From: Budorcas taxicolor
Taxonomy: Eukaryota; Chordata; Mammalia; Artiodactyla; Bovidae
Length of the DNA stretch: 64,000 bases
Assembly: GCF_023091745.1 (NCBI RefSeq)
Contig: NC_068926.1
Span: forward strand, 70,678,001 to 70,742,000
Direction of reading: 5' to 3'
Shown: positions 10,499 to 23,608 of the stretch, one piece after another
Layout of the letters: every line of letters begins with the position of its first letter
Numbering within the stretch: position 1 is the stretch's first letter
Position numbers and translations under genes: made by a program
Notes under the pieces: generated by a model
Database searches by the model: none
Told to the model about the DNA's origin: nothing
What the model saw: the letters and a program-made list of their open reading frames with translations, nothing else

Positions 10499-12682
10499 AC
10501 ACAGGTAGACGGGAAACTGGGATGAGAGCCTCAGCCTGTCAGGGGCTTGTTCTTAGAGAACCGTCAAATCTTAAATATTACCCTGGAACCAACTTATTCC
10601 TGAGGTATGTTCTGGTTCATAGTATGTCTGCTCCCAATGGTAGAGTCAGTTTTGCTGAAATCTCAGAAAATGTAAGCAGATTCTGATGCCACTGAAGTGC
10701 ACCCTGGTCAGCCGGGTGATCACGGGAGCCGTGGAGCTGAGCTCCCTCACTTGAGATCAGCAACAGGAGGCTTTCCCCGATGCGCCTCCAGCAGAGTCTG
10801 GAGGCAGATCGTCCCCCAGGGTGAGAACTCTGCTCCTGAAGGGGCAGAGCAGAGAGCGTGAGGAGTGAGGGGCACCGGGGATACATCGCAGGAGGCGGGG
10901 AGCCCCGGGAGTGGCTCTCCTGACCCCCAGGTGCTGGCTCTGTGCTGCCCTCTGCTCCTCTCGACTCCACCCCATCGGAGCATTTCCTCCTTCAGGGCTG
11001 GGGTGGTCTGTGGGCTGTCAGGAGCAGGGGCTCCCCACGATGTGCCCGGGTCCCTCTGCTTGTGACACTCCTGATGAGTTCAGATTCAAGGGCCCCACGT
11101 GCTGTAGAAGGAAGAGCGGGGAAGCGGGGATCACCATGGCAATGATGACGAGGGATTCCAGGCAAAGCCCTGCCTTTGAGACCGATGACAGAGGTGAGGG
11201 ACACTCAGGGGTTTGGCCCTGTTCTCTGCCTCCTGGTTTGTCCTCTCGCCCTCCTGGATCACTCTGGACCCCATCCTGAGGAGGAGGCTGGTCATCAGTG
11301 TCACACAGCTGTGACACATCACTAACCACAGCCACAGGTATTCCCGTGTGATGCGGATGTCTGGTGAAAGCTTGTCCTGTACTCCCATGTCGGCCCCATC
11401 ACTGCCCTGACCCTGGCTGTGACATCCCCAGTGCTGGTTGAGGTCTCTGCGGTCACTTGGGCTGTCAGTACCAGGCAGGCTCACACCCTCGTCCTGGTCC
11501 CTTTTATGGGATCCATGAAATTGACCCTTTTCTCCAAATACAAGCAAGATCTCCATGTGCCCAGATACAGTGTCTCACAGGTGCTGGGCAGGATGTTGAG
11601 GAAGCAGAAGCTCAGCATCTGTGCCCTGGACCCCAGGGGCCTCTCCCACCCCCGCACGTCCCTCTCCTGCTCCAGGCTTTGTGCTCTGCCCTGAACCCTG
11701 ATGCTTGGGGAAGCTGGGTCCTCCCTTTCCCCGGGGATTGCTGCCTGAAGAGCCCTCCACTCCAGGTTCTGGGAGACCCTCCCCATTAGGATGCGACTCC
11801 CAGACTCCTCACTTGCTCAATTCCTCCTCTTTTGCCTCATTATCTCTCCCCCTTTTCCCTCCCTGGTTCCTTGTTTGAGATGATATTGGATAAATGTCAC
11901 TATTTTGGACACAGACCTTATAAACTCACCTCCATGAAATCTATGGATTCTAACAATGGAAGGTTAGAACTTTAGACTTCACCATGTCCAGTGAAGATCA
12001 GGTAATGATCATAATGGTTTCTCAGCCAGAGATGAAACAGGAGCCCAGACAAGGATGAGATACCCATTTATAGGCATAATATTTTATATCAAACATTTAA
12101 TATAGAAAGATTATAAAATTAGAGTAAAAACATCTTTAAATATCTGAGTCAAAAAGACGTACTGTGAGGACCTTGATCAAGGGTAAGTGAGAACCCCTGG
12201 AAGTGACCAAGAAGAGAACGGTTGCACCTGAGAGCCGCCTATTCTCTTTGCAAAGAGAGAAATAAGAGCAGAGGCGTGCAGTCTGGGCTGGGAAGGTCCC
12301 GGGAGGCCCTGCACATTCAGCCCTGACCACCTGTCAACCTGGGAAGGAAGCTCACACAGAACCATGAGCAGGCACGACCCACGGGCATGCTGGGAGTCTG
12401 AACCCTGGAAACGGAGGTTCCGGTGGTTGTGTTCTGGCAGTGAACCCATGAGCTAGGCGGAGCGAGCTGAGACATCAGGGAATCCTGAACTTCACTAGTT
12501 TATCAGCATGCCATTCAGGGGTCTCAGGTCATTAGGCACCCGGAAAACTCAATGACCAGGCCCAGACTAGACGAAGGGGACTCATTCTACCACCCTGGGC
12601 GGTGACATCAGGGAGACCCACCTGCAAGTGTGAGAAAGCCCTTCTGGGAGGCTGTGAAGTAGGGGGAGGAGGAGGCCTGAGG
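10499..12682. repeat. Duplicated flank, copy 2 (no gene)
   Basis: The first 430 bases match 49106-49220 and 55590-56000. From about 10930 it is the second copy of the 1-1720 flank. No coding gene is supported. Confidence 0.7.
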
Positions 12683-12699
12683 CCAGCAGGGGGCGCTGT
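12683..12699 (+). promoter_or_regulatory. CTCF-like site in V8 cassette
   Basis: CCAGCAGGGGGCGCTGT, identical to those at 1721 and 32645, about 1.6 kb upstream of the V8 octamer. Confidence 0.6.
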
Positions 12700-14270
12700 G
12701 GGTCTGGTCCTGAGAGCGCAGGGTCCTGGCCAGGCAGCCTGCACCTCCTCCCTTGGCTCTTGCCCACGTGGGCAGCAGGGTCCTCACTGGAGGGTGACGC
12801 CCTGCACCGGGGCCCCCAGGGGACACGGCAGCTCTCAGCTCAGAGCCACAGGCTCGCCTCTCAGTTCCTGCTGCTCTGGCGTGGGGTCCGTGCCCAGACC
12901 TGACATCCACCCAAGGACAGAGGGCCGGTCATACAACTGAAATGGGCTTCCTTCAGGAACCTCGCCCTCCAGGGACACCTGGACAGGGGGTGAGACCCCT
13001 GCAGAGGCTGCCCCACTGCCCGCAGAGCGCCCGGGTGTTCCCAGCGGAGGAGGGATGCAGGCAAGAGCCCTCTGTCACCATCCCTGTCATTTAAAAGTGT
13101 TCCCTGTCGTGTTATTTGGCAGTTTCAGCATTTGTAGTGAAGCATGGAAACTGGTATTGTGTCAGTTTATGTGGCTTCATTCCTCGTTCCTTCCCTTTAT
13201 GTTAACACCTGTAACATGAAATATATGAACTCAGAAGCTCCGCCAACTGTCATCAGCATGTTCGTAGAATAAAGAGAGAGTTAAGGAGGAATACATATTT
13301 TCACCTCTATGAGCTGAGCTTTTCAAGCACCTCTGACAGAAATCAGGTGGATTTCATTAAACAGATGCTTTAGCAGCAAATCTAACATGAGTACACATAA
13401 GAAGAGTATTTACATTTTTATGTGAAAGCAACAAGAGATGAACAAGACGTTTCCCGTCTCTTCCACACACGTTAACTTGAGGTGTCTGAGCCCCTTCTCC
13501 TCCTCGTTGCCCCCACACCCCTCCTCCGTCCCGCATCTATCGGCTCCACCCAGAACCACAGGGAAGGGAGTTTTACAAGGTCCACGGTGCTCACCACACC
13601 TACCTGTTCACACACCGTGTTTTTCTATTTCTGATGATGAGACATGTGTTCCAACTTTGCTGGAACTGAACATGCCAGCTATCATAATTGCATGATGAAA
13701 TGGTGACGTTTTTACCCTAAAATCTACAGTTCTACTGAAGCTAGTCCACACTGTCATATCTTTTTACAGCACAGGAGGCTGTCACCCCTAGCCTGGCCGT
13801 GTGGCTCTGCATGTCACACCCCTGCCCTGGTCCCCCCACCGCCGGGACTAGAGACACTTTACAAGACTGTGCTCCAGGGCGACCGCTCACCCTTCACAGC
13901 AGACACAGGCTCTGGGATCTCCTGCTCGTCTCAGGGCTGGAGGAGGACGGACAGCACCGCCCAGACGGGATTCAGGGTTCCCTGAGAAGACAGAGAGTGT
14001 TCTAAAGACGGGCTCAGGTTTGGGAAAGCTGGATTATTGTGGCAAGAGAGACAGACTTGCAAACTCCTCCTTCAGCCTCAGACACTCCAGGGAGGAGATA
14101 GAGGACCCAGGTCACCAGGTCACAGGGGCACATTTGCTGAAAGGTGTCGCCCCATCTCTCAGGGGCTCCTCTCCGAGCTGTCCCCACTCTGTGTGAGGTC
14201 CAGCATCTGCCTCCTTCAAGTCCCCCTACCCCAGGGCCTCAGGTGACCTGGGCAGGGAGAGGAGGAAGGG
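12700..14270. other. V8-cassette spacer, no gene
   Basis: Paralogue of 1738-3609 without the Bov-A2 insertion. No coding gene is supported. Confidence 0.6.
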
Positions 14271-14278
14271 ATTTGCAT
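14271..14278 (+). promoter_or_regulatory. Octamer ATTTGCAT, IGLV8 pseudogene promoter
   Basis: Perfect octamer upstream of the leader remnant. Confidence 0.8.
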
Positions 14279-14358
14279 GAGGCGCCCCCTCCTCCTGACG
14301 GGCTGGAGGCACGAGAAGGCCCAGGACCCCACCTGCAGCCCAGGAAGTGAGGAGGCTG

Positions 14359-14812
14359 CGGCCTGGACGGTGCTCCTGCTCGGGCTGCTCGGTTGTGGCT
14401 CAGGTCAGGGGCCGGGACTGGGCACCCTTGGGGCACCTCCACGCAGGGTCTCAGGGCACCTCACCTCCATAACAACCACCTTCTCTCTTCTGTCTCTCTT
14501 AGGGGTAGAAGCTCAGACTGTGATCCAGGAACCATCACTGTCAGTGTCTCCAGGAGGGACGGTCACCCTCACCTGTGCACTGAGTTCTGGGTCAGTCACT
14601 ACTTAACAATGAACCCAGCTGGTACCAGCAGACCCCAGGCCAGGCTCCCAGAAATGTTACCTACAACACAAACACCCGCCCCTCTGGGGTCCCTGATCGC
14701 TTCTCTGCCTCCATCTCTGGGAACAAAGCCACCCTCACCATCACGGGGCCCAGCCCGAGGATGAGGCTGACGATCACTGCTTGCTGGACCAGGGCAGTGG
14801 TAGGTACAGCTG
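14359..14812 (+). pseudogene. IGLV8: IGLV8-subgroup pseudogene (copy 2)
   Basis: The leader exon remnant ends at 14403 before donor GTCAGG. Compared with the copy at 34614, about 25 bases that include the ATG are deleted, so no start codon remains. The V exon begins at 14503 and reads EAQTVIQEPSLSVSPGGTVTLTCALSSGSVTT with the framework-1 cysteine intact. A one-base insertion then gives a TAA at about 14604 in CDR1. The following WYQQTPGQAPRNV, NTRPSGVPDRFSASISGNKATLTI and later framework-3 pieces continue in shifted frames. The framework-3 cysteine is still recognisable (DHC), and CACAGTG follows at 14813. It is a lambda variable-domain pseudogene and cannot be expressed. Confidence 0.88.
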
Positions 14813-14819
14813 CACAGTG
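14813..14819 (+). other. V8 pseudogene RSS heptamer
   Basis: Perfect CACAGTG heptamer. At a 23-bp distance only a poor nonamer (ACTCAGCCC) is found. Confidence 0.5.
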
Positions 14820-16570
14820 GTGGGAGCCCATGGGGAAGTGCTACTCAGCCCCGCCCATGTGCCCGGAGGGTCAGCCTTTAGGCAGGAGAGGGTGGAAGTG
14901 GTTGGCACCCCTATGGGGAGGGAGGCTCCGGATCCATCTCCTGCCCGTGGTTCACGGCCCCGTGCCTCTTGCAGTCTCTCCCCGGGTGTGTCCAGGTCTC
15001 CAAGAGGACCCCGCAGCCCATAATGATGGGAAGGGGGCTCAGGTGCCCATTTTATCAACAACATTGAGACTCAGAGACCCCCAACAGCCAGCACGACCCT
15101 TCTTGTTCAAAGAGTTTTAAGAGAAGTACTCACTTTCATTAACTTGATGACGCAGAATAAAGTAAGACTTGTCCATTTCTTTACATGTGTGCAATAGCCT
15201 GATCCACAGAACACGTGCTGATCTGATTATACACCACGTGCTCACAGTCATCGCACTGAAGCTAATCATGGAGGAGAAGCTTAGAAAGCCTGCAAGTCTG
15301 ATATTGTCCCAGACAGTGCCTGCTCTCTGAGAGTCTTTTCCCAGAAGACTTCTAGGCCTTTTTCATTTTGGTCTCATTAATCAATCTGACATAGTTTTAC
15401 TATTTTAAAATGCCATATTAAATGTCTATGAATTTTATTGATGACCATATTGGTAGATTTTTAAATGTACATATACATGTATATATATATGTATGCATGT
15501 ATGTATGTATATTTGATTTTGGAAAGTGTTGCTCCCTGAGAAGCTGGACAGCCAGTGTCTATCCCTGCCTTGCTCATAGCACAGGGCATGGCTGCGTATG
15601 TTCCTGGGCTGACAGTGAGCCGGCATCAGCCCTGGCCCAGCACGCTTCTACCAAGAGATGGGGTCTAGGGGGATTATAAGGGGCGCTGTGGGTCTCCCCA
15701 GGGTCTCCACTGTGGGCAGCGCCTGCTGTGTGACTCCCGCCCCCACCAACTACTAGGTCTGGATAATGGGTCTCTGTTTTTGATGGGCACTCAGCAGGGA
15801 GTCCTCTCTGGCCTGACCTGGGTCCCTGCTCACAGGTCACTGTGGATGCCGGGAGATGCTTCCTCCTGGTCCCTCCTGGGGCGCAAACTCTGAGTCTCCC
15901 CGCCTCACCCCGATTCCCTAAACTCATCCATGGACATAGCTTGATCCGCCGCACTCCCCCAGGTCAACAGTACTGAATACCAGGTGGGCACAGGTGGTTG
16001 GCCCTGCAGTCACCTGCTCCCTTTCTGGTGACTGAGGCCAGGGAGCCCAGGGGGCTGAGAGTCCACCCACTGCGGCACAGCAGCCCCCTCAGCCTGAGTC
16101 CCCTTCCTGAGGGCAGCAGCCCAGCACAGCGCAGTTTCACACCTGCCCAGATGGAAGGAGCTGCTGACAGCCGTCACCCCGTGTTCCCAGGTCAGTCAGC
16201 TGGTCATAGAACAGGGGTCAGTGCCCCTCTTGCTGGGTCAGTGGTAGTGAACACACACCCCTGACCTGCTGCGGCAGGAGGCGCTCCTGATTAAAGGAAC
16301 AGGAAATGGCAATCACAGTTTCTTCATGTACTCTCCTCAAAGTCCAATATCTAGTAAAAAAAAAATCACTGATATCAACAACTGAAAAAATAAGTAATGC
16401 TGGGTAAAGAGACCATAGGCATCAATGCTGAGATGACTCAGATGGTGAAATCAGGTGACAGACATGTTTAGTGAACAACCGTCATTTCTATTTGGTGAGC
16501 AAGTACAAACACTTTTGGGGAAAAGGGAAAAGGTAATAAATGGAAAAAATACAGTTACAAGAACAAAGAG
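14820..16570. other. V8 downstream and V1-type flank, no V1 gene
   Basis: The stretch 15960-16570 resembles the flanks of IGLV1 segments (compare 5340-5650 and 6690-6910), but no V1 exon is present. 15466-15512 is a short (TA/TGTA)-type microsatellite. No coding gene is supported. Confidence 0.55.
15466..15512. repeat. AT/GTAT microsatellite
   Basis: Alternating TACATATACATGTATATATATATG followed by four near-perfect GTAT units. Simple-sequence repeat. Confidence 0.75.
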
Positions 16571-16643
16571 GGGCTTCCATCATAGCTCAGTTGGAAAGGA
16601 GTCCTCCTGCAATTCAGGAATCCACCTGCAATGCAGGAGACCC
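16571..16643 (+). mobile_element. tRNA-derived SINE head, truncated
   Basis: GGGCTTCCATCATAGCTCAGTTGG through GCAATGCAGGAGACCC is the tRNA-derived head of a ruminant SINE. It is cut by the LTR that starts at 16644. Confidence 0.75.
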
Positions 16644-17127
16644 TGCCAGGGTCCAGCCCCGGTGGATCCAGGGAATTCGAAGCGGGGACGGCGTTGGCGA
16701 GGAAAACTTATTTATTTATTAATCTAAGATTAGATTAGGCAGAAATAGTGCAGTAGGAAAATTAAGTGGAGAAAGAAGGCTGAATAACTTGGTTTACATG
16801 GGAAGCCAATAAAGTTCCAGACAAGGAGCTTGCACCATCTACGTTAGGCCACCGGTGTCCTCTTGAATTTCGGGGGGTGCCCTGCCTTGGGCTCCCCCTT
16901 GCGTGGATCTTAAAAGCCGGGGCAAGTAAGTAGACATGGTCAGCCTCCACGCCCCAGATGGGAATTCAGCCAGAAATTAGAGAGGAGACATGGGGGAAAC
17001 CAGTCCAGCGACTGGTCCCGTCCTCCATTGTTCAGAAGGCCTTTTATACTTTTGATAAAACATGGAGATCAATGGGTAACACCAAGTTATGCAGCGTTAG
17101 CAGTCCAGACTCTTATCAAAACCAGGC
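16644..17127 (-). mobile_element. LTR-retroelement fragment, antisense
   Basis: Begins TGCCAGGGTCCAGCCCC, the reverse complement of the 3' end of the LTR family also present at 56317. It continues about 480 bases until cut by a BovB piece. No retroviral coding sequence is recognisable. Confidence 0.65.
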
Positions 17128-18785
17128 AATTTGATCTCTGGTTCCTCTGCCTTTTCTAAGTGCAGCTTGAACATCTGGAAGTTCATGTTGAAGTTCATGT
17201 TTCACGTACAGTTGAAGCCTGGCTTGGAGAATTTTGAGCATTACTTTACTAGCGTGTGAGATGAGTGGAATTGTGTGGTAGTTTGAGCGTTCTTTGGCAT
17301 TGCCTTTCTTTGGGATTGGGATGAAAACTGACCTTTTCTAGTCCTGAGACCACTGCTGAGTTTTCCAAATTTGCTGGCATATTGAGTGCAGCAGTTTCAC
17401 AGCATCATCTTTTAAGATTTGAAATAGCTCCAATGGAATTCCATCACCTCCACTGGCTTTGTTCCTAGTGATTGATGCTTCCTAGGGCCCACTTGGCTTT
17501 TGCATTGAGGAGGTCTGGCTCTAGGTGAGTGAGCACACCATCGTGATTATCTGGGTCGTGAAGATCTTTTTTGTACAGTTCTGTGTATTCTTGCCGCCTC
17601 TTCTTAATATCTTCTGCTTCTGTTAGGTCCATATCATTTCTGTCCTTCATTGTGCCCATGTTTGGATGAAATGTTCCCTTGGTATCTCTGATTTTCTTGA
17701 AGAGATCTCTAGTCTTTCCCATTCTATTGTTTTCCTCTATTTCTGTACATTGATTGCTGAGGAAGGCTTTCTCGTCTCTCCTCGCTATTCTTTGGAACTC
17801 TGCATTCAAATGGGTATATCTTTCCTTTTCTGCTTTGCCTCTTGCTTCTCTTTTTTTCACAGCTATCTGTAAGGCCTCCTCAGACAACCATTTTGCCTTT
17901 CTTTTTCTTGGGGATGATCTTGATCACTGCCTCCTGTACAATGTCATGAACCTGTCCGTAGTTCTTCAGGCACTTTATCAGATCTAATCCCTTGAATCTA
18001 TTTGTCACTTCCACTGTACAATTGTTAGGAATTTGATTTAGGTCATAACTGAAGGGTCTAGTGATTTTCCCTTCTTTCGTCCGTTTAAGTCTGAATTTGG
18101 CAAGAAGGAGTTCATGATCTGAGGCACAGTCAGCTCCCGGTCTCGTTTTTGCTGACTGTATAGAGCTTCTCCATCTTTAGCTGCAAAGAATATAATCAAC
18201 CTGATTTTGGTATTGACCATCTGGTGATGTCTGTGTGCAAAAATTTCTCTTGTGTTGTTGGAAGAGGGTGTTTGCTCTGACCAGTGCATTCTCTTGGCAA
18301 AACTTTATTAGCCCTTGCCCTGCTTCATTCTGTACTGCAAGGCCAAATTTGCCTGTTACTCCAGGTGTTTCTTGACTTCCTGCTTTTGCATTCCAGTCCC
18401 GTGTATGGAAGAGGACATCGTTTTGGTGTGTTAGTTCTAGAAGGTCTTGTAGGTCGTCACAGAACCGTTCAGCTTCAGCTTCTCCAGCGTTACTGGTCGG
18501 GGCATAGACTTGGATGACTGTGATACTGAATGGTTTGCCTCGGGAACGAACAGAGATCATTCTGTCGTTTTTGAGATCGCATCCAAGTAGGGCATTTCGG
18601 AGTCTTTCGTTGACGATGATGGCTACTCCATTTCTTGTAGATATAAGGTCATCTGAGTTTAATTCACCCACTCCAGTCCGTTTTAGCTCACTGATTCCTA
18701 AACCATCTATGTTCACTGTTGCCATTTTCTGTTGGACCACTTCCAGTTTGCGTTGATTCCTATCTAGAGAAGCACTAACTCCCTT
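17128..18785 (-). mobile_element. BovB LINE fragment (EN and part of RT region), antisense
   Basis: Reading on the minus strand, the 18177-18788 frame carries the BovB endonuclease domain, and 17465-17887 carries the linker region that follows it. A frameshift separates the two. Parallel copies lie at 24985-26075 and 56648-59740. It encoded an endonuclease/reverse transcriptase for target-primed insertion and is now dead. Confidence 0.9.
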
Positions 18786-19013
18786 CATGGTGACAGCAGA
18801 TCCTCATGACGAGCAAAAAACCCTTTGTAAAATGAGTGCTTCACGGTATTGAGCTCCCCCATCACCAAAACCTTATATACTGACCTTCCCCCACCCGCTT
18901 TGGAGCAGTCTCTGAGAGCTCTCTGAGATGGTGCCTCCCAGGCTGCAGTCCTCATTTTGCCCCAAATAAAACTTAATTCACAGCTCCCAAACTGTTCATC
19001 TTTCCTAGTTGAC
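18786..19013. mobile_element. ERV class I-like LTR fragment
   Basis: Contains a TATA-like TTATATACT, the run CTCTGAGAGCTCTCTGAGAT, and a polyadenylation signal in CCCCAAATAAAAC, a typical R region of gammaretrovirus-like LTRs of ruminants. The boundaries are uncertain. Confidence 0.55.
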
Positions 19014-19212
19014 AGGTTAAACGTAATAATGTCATGGAGACTGCCAGGACCTCCACAAGGCCCAGAGCACATGGTCAGCTCCACTGTGAGTGGATCTGAA
19101 GCTGTAGAAAACTATGTACCTTTACTGGTTTCAAAACTTAGTCAAAGAGGATTTTAGGGTGTAAGTAAGGGAATTTTTTTTTCACTGACATTTGTGTTTT
19201 ATTTGGAGGAGC

Positions 19213-20890
19213 TACTGTACAATTGTACTCATTTCACATGCCAGCAAGGAAATCCTCAAGATCCTTCAAACTAGGTTTCAACAGTATTTGAACTGAGAAC
19301 TCCAGATGTATAAGCTGGATTTAGAAAAAGCACAGGAATCACTGATCCAATTGTCAACATTTGTCAGATAATAGAGAAAGCAAGATGATTCCAGGAAAAC
19401 ATCTACTTCTGCTTCATTCAGTTCAGTCACTCAGTCGTGTCCAACTCTGTGACCCCATGGACTGCAGCACGCCAGGCCTCCCTGTCCACCACCAACTCCC
19501 AGAGTCCACCCAAACCCATGTCCATTGAGTTGGTGATGCCATCCAACCATCTCATCCTCTGTCGTCCCCTTCTCCTCCTGCCCTCAATCTTTCCCAGCAT
19601 CAGGGTCTTTTCAAATGAGTCAACTGTTTGCATCAGGTGGCCAAAGTATTGGAGTTTCAGCTTCAACATCAGTCCTTCCAATGAACACCCAGGACTGGTC
19701 TCCTTTAGGATGGACTGGTTGGATCTCCTTGCTGTTCAAGGGACTTTCAGGAGTCTTCTCCAACACCACAATTCAAAAGCATCAATTCTTCGGCTAAAAC
19801 CTTTGACAGCACAAAACACAATAAATTAAATTGTGATTTATTTAAACTAAATTGTGAGAAATTCCTAAATAGCTGGGGATAGCAATCTTACTTTCCTACC
19901 TCCTGGGAAACCTGTATGCAGGACAAGAAGCAACAGTTAGAACTGGATATGGAACAAAGAACTGGTTTGAAATTGGGGGAAAAAAGTATGTCAAGGCTGT
20001 ATGTCGTCACCTTGCTTATTTAATGTGTATGCAGAGTACATCATGGAAAATGCTGGGCTGGATGAGTCAAAAGCTGGCATCAAGACTGCCAGGAGAGATA
20101 TCAACAACCTCAGATATGCAAATGATATCACCCGCATGGCTAACAGTGAAGAGCCTGTTGATGAGAGTGAAAATGCCTGTTGAAAACTCAGTTTTCAGAA
20201 AATGAAGATCATGGCATCTCATTCTATCTCTTGATGGAATCAGATGAGGGAAAAGTGAAAACAGTGGCAGATTTTATTTTCTTGAGCTCCAAAATCACCG
20301 TGGACAGAAACTGCAGCCAGGAAATTAGAAGCTTGCTCCTTGGAGGAAAAGCTATGACCAACTTGGACACCGTATTAAAAAGCAGAGACATCACCTGCTG
20401 ACAAAGGTTCTTATAGTCTAAGCTATGGTTCTTCCAGTAGTCATGTACACATGTGAGATTTGGGCCATAAAGAAGGTTGAGGGCCAAAGAACTAATGTTT
20501 TTGAATTGTGGTGCTGGAGAAGACTCTTGAAGTCCCTTGGACATCAAAGAGATCAAACCAGTCAATCCTAAAGGAAATCAATCCTGAATATTCACTGGAA
20601 GGATTGATGCTGAAGCTGAATCTCCAATACTTTGGCCACCTGATGCAAAGAGTCAACTCACTGGAAAAGACCCTGATGCTGGGAAAGATTGAGGGCAGGA
20701 GGAGAAGGGGATGACAGAGGATGAGATGGTTTGATGGCCTCACCGACTTGAAGGACATGAGCTCGAGCAAGCTCCGTGAGTTGGCTATGGACAGGGAAGC
20801 CTGGAATGCTGCAGTCTTGGCCCAGGCAGTCTTGGCCCTGGCATGCTGCAGTCTTTGGTCCAGGCGTGCTGGATTCTCAAAGAGTTAGAC
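19213..20890 (+). mobile_element. Old BovB LINE fragment (RT to 3' part), interrupted
   Basis: Sense-strand BovB reverse-transcriptase region, split by a younger antisense insertion at about 19412-19795. The catalytic YADD motif has become YAND (20115-20126), and the frame is broken by many stops. The divergence from the 57-63 kb copies shows it is the oldest BovB here. Confidence 0.85.
19412..19795 (-). mobile_element. BovB 3'-end fragment nested in older BovB
   Basis: Starts with the GTTCAGTCACTCAGTCGTGTCC tail block and ends near CATCAATTCTTCGG. The older BovB resumes at 19796 with AAACCTTTGACAGCAC. Confidence 0.85.
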
Positions 20891-21461
20891 AGGATTTATT
20901 GACTGAAAAGTGACAATCAGAAGACCTTACTCCTCTGCCTGATTGCTAAACTGAAGTGTCTTTATTATGAGACATAATCTGACCTTGCTCACCTGTGAAG
21001 AGAAGAGATTAACACAATCCTTCCAAAGGCTGGCCCTTCATCAGAATGTTTTAAAGACTGGTGGCCCTATGTACTTTGCTTCCTCACAGTCTATCCCTCT
21101 CTATTTGGCCTTTAGACTGTATTTCTACACCACGTCACTCTCTGCTAATATAAAAGAACCTGGCCTTCCGACCTCTAGGAGTTGGTTATTTTGAGACATT
21201 AATATGTCATCTCAGTGAGCCAGCATTCTGAATAAAGTCATATTCCTTGCCAGAACACATCTCCTCCAATTCATTGGCCTGTCATGTGATGAGCAGAGTG
21301 GGCTTTGGCTCAATAACACTAGGATCATTAGTTCAGATACAGCACTTGCTATGATGAATTTGCTTCAGACATAGAGGGGAGGGCATGAGGTCTCTGTCCT
21401 CAGCTGTGTGGCTTCCTGCTAGGCCTGTGCCTTTTCAGCTCACAAGAAGATTCTGTATGTC
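20891..21461. other. LTR-like unidentified sequence
   Basis: Between a BovB piece and the tandem array. It has a TATA-like AATATAAAAG at about 21150 and AATAAA at about 21230, spaced as in a retroviral LTR, but I cannot name the family or its ends. No gene is supported. Confidence 0.4.
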
Positions 21462-22462
21462 CTCTAAGATTTTGGCTGAGAACCTCCTTCTTTCTGTCAG
21501 TTTTTCAATCAGAACTTTCTAGTTTTCACCAGATTCAACCTCAGAATCTCCTAGTTTCTGTAATTTACCTAAGAACTTCATATTTTCTGAAATTGTGCTT
21601 CAGAACCTCATCTTTTTGTCAGATTTTCACTCAAAATCTCCTAGTTTCTGTTAGATTTTACCTCTGAACCCCTGGTTGCTTTCAGATTTTACTTCAGAAC
21701 CTCTTCACTCTCTCAGATTTTACGTGAGAACATCCTAGTTTCTGTCAGACTGTACCTCAGAACTTCCCAGTTTCTGTCAGATATTACCTCAGACCCCTTA
21801 GTTTCTGTCAGATTTTACAACAGAATCCCACTTTCTGTCGGATTTTACCTCAGACGACCATAGTTTCTGTCAATTTCACGTCAGAATGCCCTCATTTCTG
21901 TCAGATTTTACCTAAGGTGTCCCTGGTTTCTCTCACATTTAACCTTGGAGCCCTTAGTTTCTGTGAGATTTTGACGAGGAGTCCCTAGTTTCTGTCAGAC
22001 TATACTTAAGTATTGCCTCATTTCTATCAGATTTTACCTCCGGAGCCTGTATAATTCTGTCAAATTTTACATCAGAACCACATAGTTCCTGTCAGATTTT
22101 ATCTGGTAAAATCTGCCAGATAAAATCTGCCCCTATCTTCGGTCAAATTTTACCTCAAAACCCCCTAGTTCCTGTCAGATTTTACTACAGAATCCCTTAG
22201 CTTCTGCCAGATTTTACTTCAGAGACTCCCTAGTTTCTCTCAGATTTTATGTCAGAACCCCTTAGTTTCTGTCAGATTGTACCAAAGGAGTATCTAGTTT
22301 CTCTCAGATTATAGCTCAGTATTGCTTCGTTTCTATCAGATCTTACCTCTGGAGCCTGTAATTCTGTCAGAATCCCCTAGTTTCTGTCTGGTTTTACCAC
22401 GGAGCCATCTAATTTCTGTCAGATTTTACCACAGAACCCCTTAGTTTCTGTCAGATTTTAAC

Positions 22463-22635
22463 CTCAGTTCAGTTCAGTTGCTCAGTCCTGTCTGACATTT
22501 TGCAGTCTCATGGACTGCATCATGCCAGGCTTCCCTGTCCATCACCAACTCCTGAAGCTTACTCAAACTCATGCCCATTGAGTTGATGATACCATCCAAC
22601 CATCTCATCCTCTGTCATCCCCTTCTCCTCCTCAG
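22463..22635 (-). mobile_element. Bov-A/BovB 3' fragment inside tandem array
   Basis: CAGTTCAGTTCAGTTGCTCAG tail followed by the conserved antisense Bov block. Repeat units resume at AGAAGCCCC. Confidence 0.8.
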
Positions 22636-23608
22636 AAGCCCCTATACTATGTCAGGTTTACCCAAGGAAAACCTAGTTTCTTTCAGATTTGACTACAGAA
22701 CCCCTCAGTTTCTGTTAGTGTTTACCACAGAATCCCCTTAGTTTCTCACAGATTTTACCTCAGGAGCCCTTCTAGTTTCTGTCAGATTTTACCACAGAAC
22801 CAATCTAGTTCCTGTCAGATTTTACCACAGAACCAATCTAGTTTCTGTCAGATTTTCCATCAGAAGCCTCTAATTTCTGTCACATTTTACCTTAGTACCC
22901 CCTGGTTTCTGTCAGTTTTTACCTCAGAAGCCTCCAGTTTCTGTAACATGTTACCTCCATACCCCCAGTCATACTATGTCAGATTTGTACCTAAGAATCC
23001 CCTAGTTTCTGTCATATTTTACCAAAAGAGCCCCTAGTTTCTCTCAGACTATACCTCAGTATCATCTAGTTTCTATCAGATTTTACCTCTGGAGCATGTA
23101 TTTCTGTCAGATTTTACCTCAGAACCCCCTAGTTTTTGTCAGATTTTATGTCAGAAGCCCCTAGTTTATGTCAGATTTTACCACAAAACCCGTTATATTC
23201 TGTCAGATTTACCTAAGGAGAACCTACTTTCTCTCAGATTTTACCACAGAACCCCTTAATTTCTGTCAAGTCTTACCTCACAGCCTCCCTACTTTCTCAC
23301 AGATTTTACATCAGAAGCCCCTATCTTCTGTCAAGTTTTACCTCAAACCCCCCTAGTTTCTGTCAGATTTCAGCTCAGAAGCCCCTATTTTCTGCCACAT
23401 TTCACCCCAGTAATCCCAAGTTTCTGTTAGATATTACCTCAGAACCCCTTCATTTCTGTCAAATTTTACCTCAGAATCCCCTAGTTTTTGTCAGGTTTTT
23501 ACCTCAGAACCCCTAGTTTCTGTGAGATTCTCCCTCAGAACCTCCTTGTTTCTGTCAGATTTTATTCCAGAAGCCCCTAGTTTCTGCCAGATTTTACCTC
23601 AGAAGACT

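Noticed and set aside
16644..17127. Intact endogenous retrovirus
   Set aside because: Only LTR-type sequence is visible here and at 29737, 41313 and 56317. No gag, pol or env region was recognised in the window.
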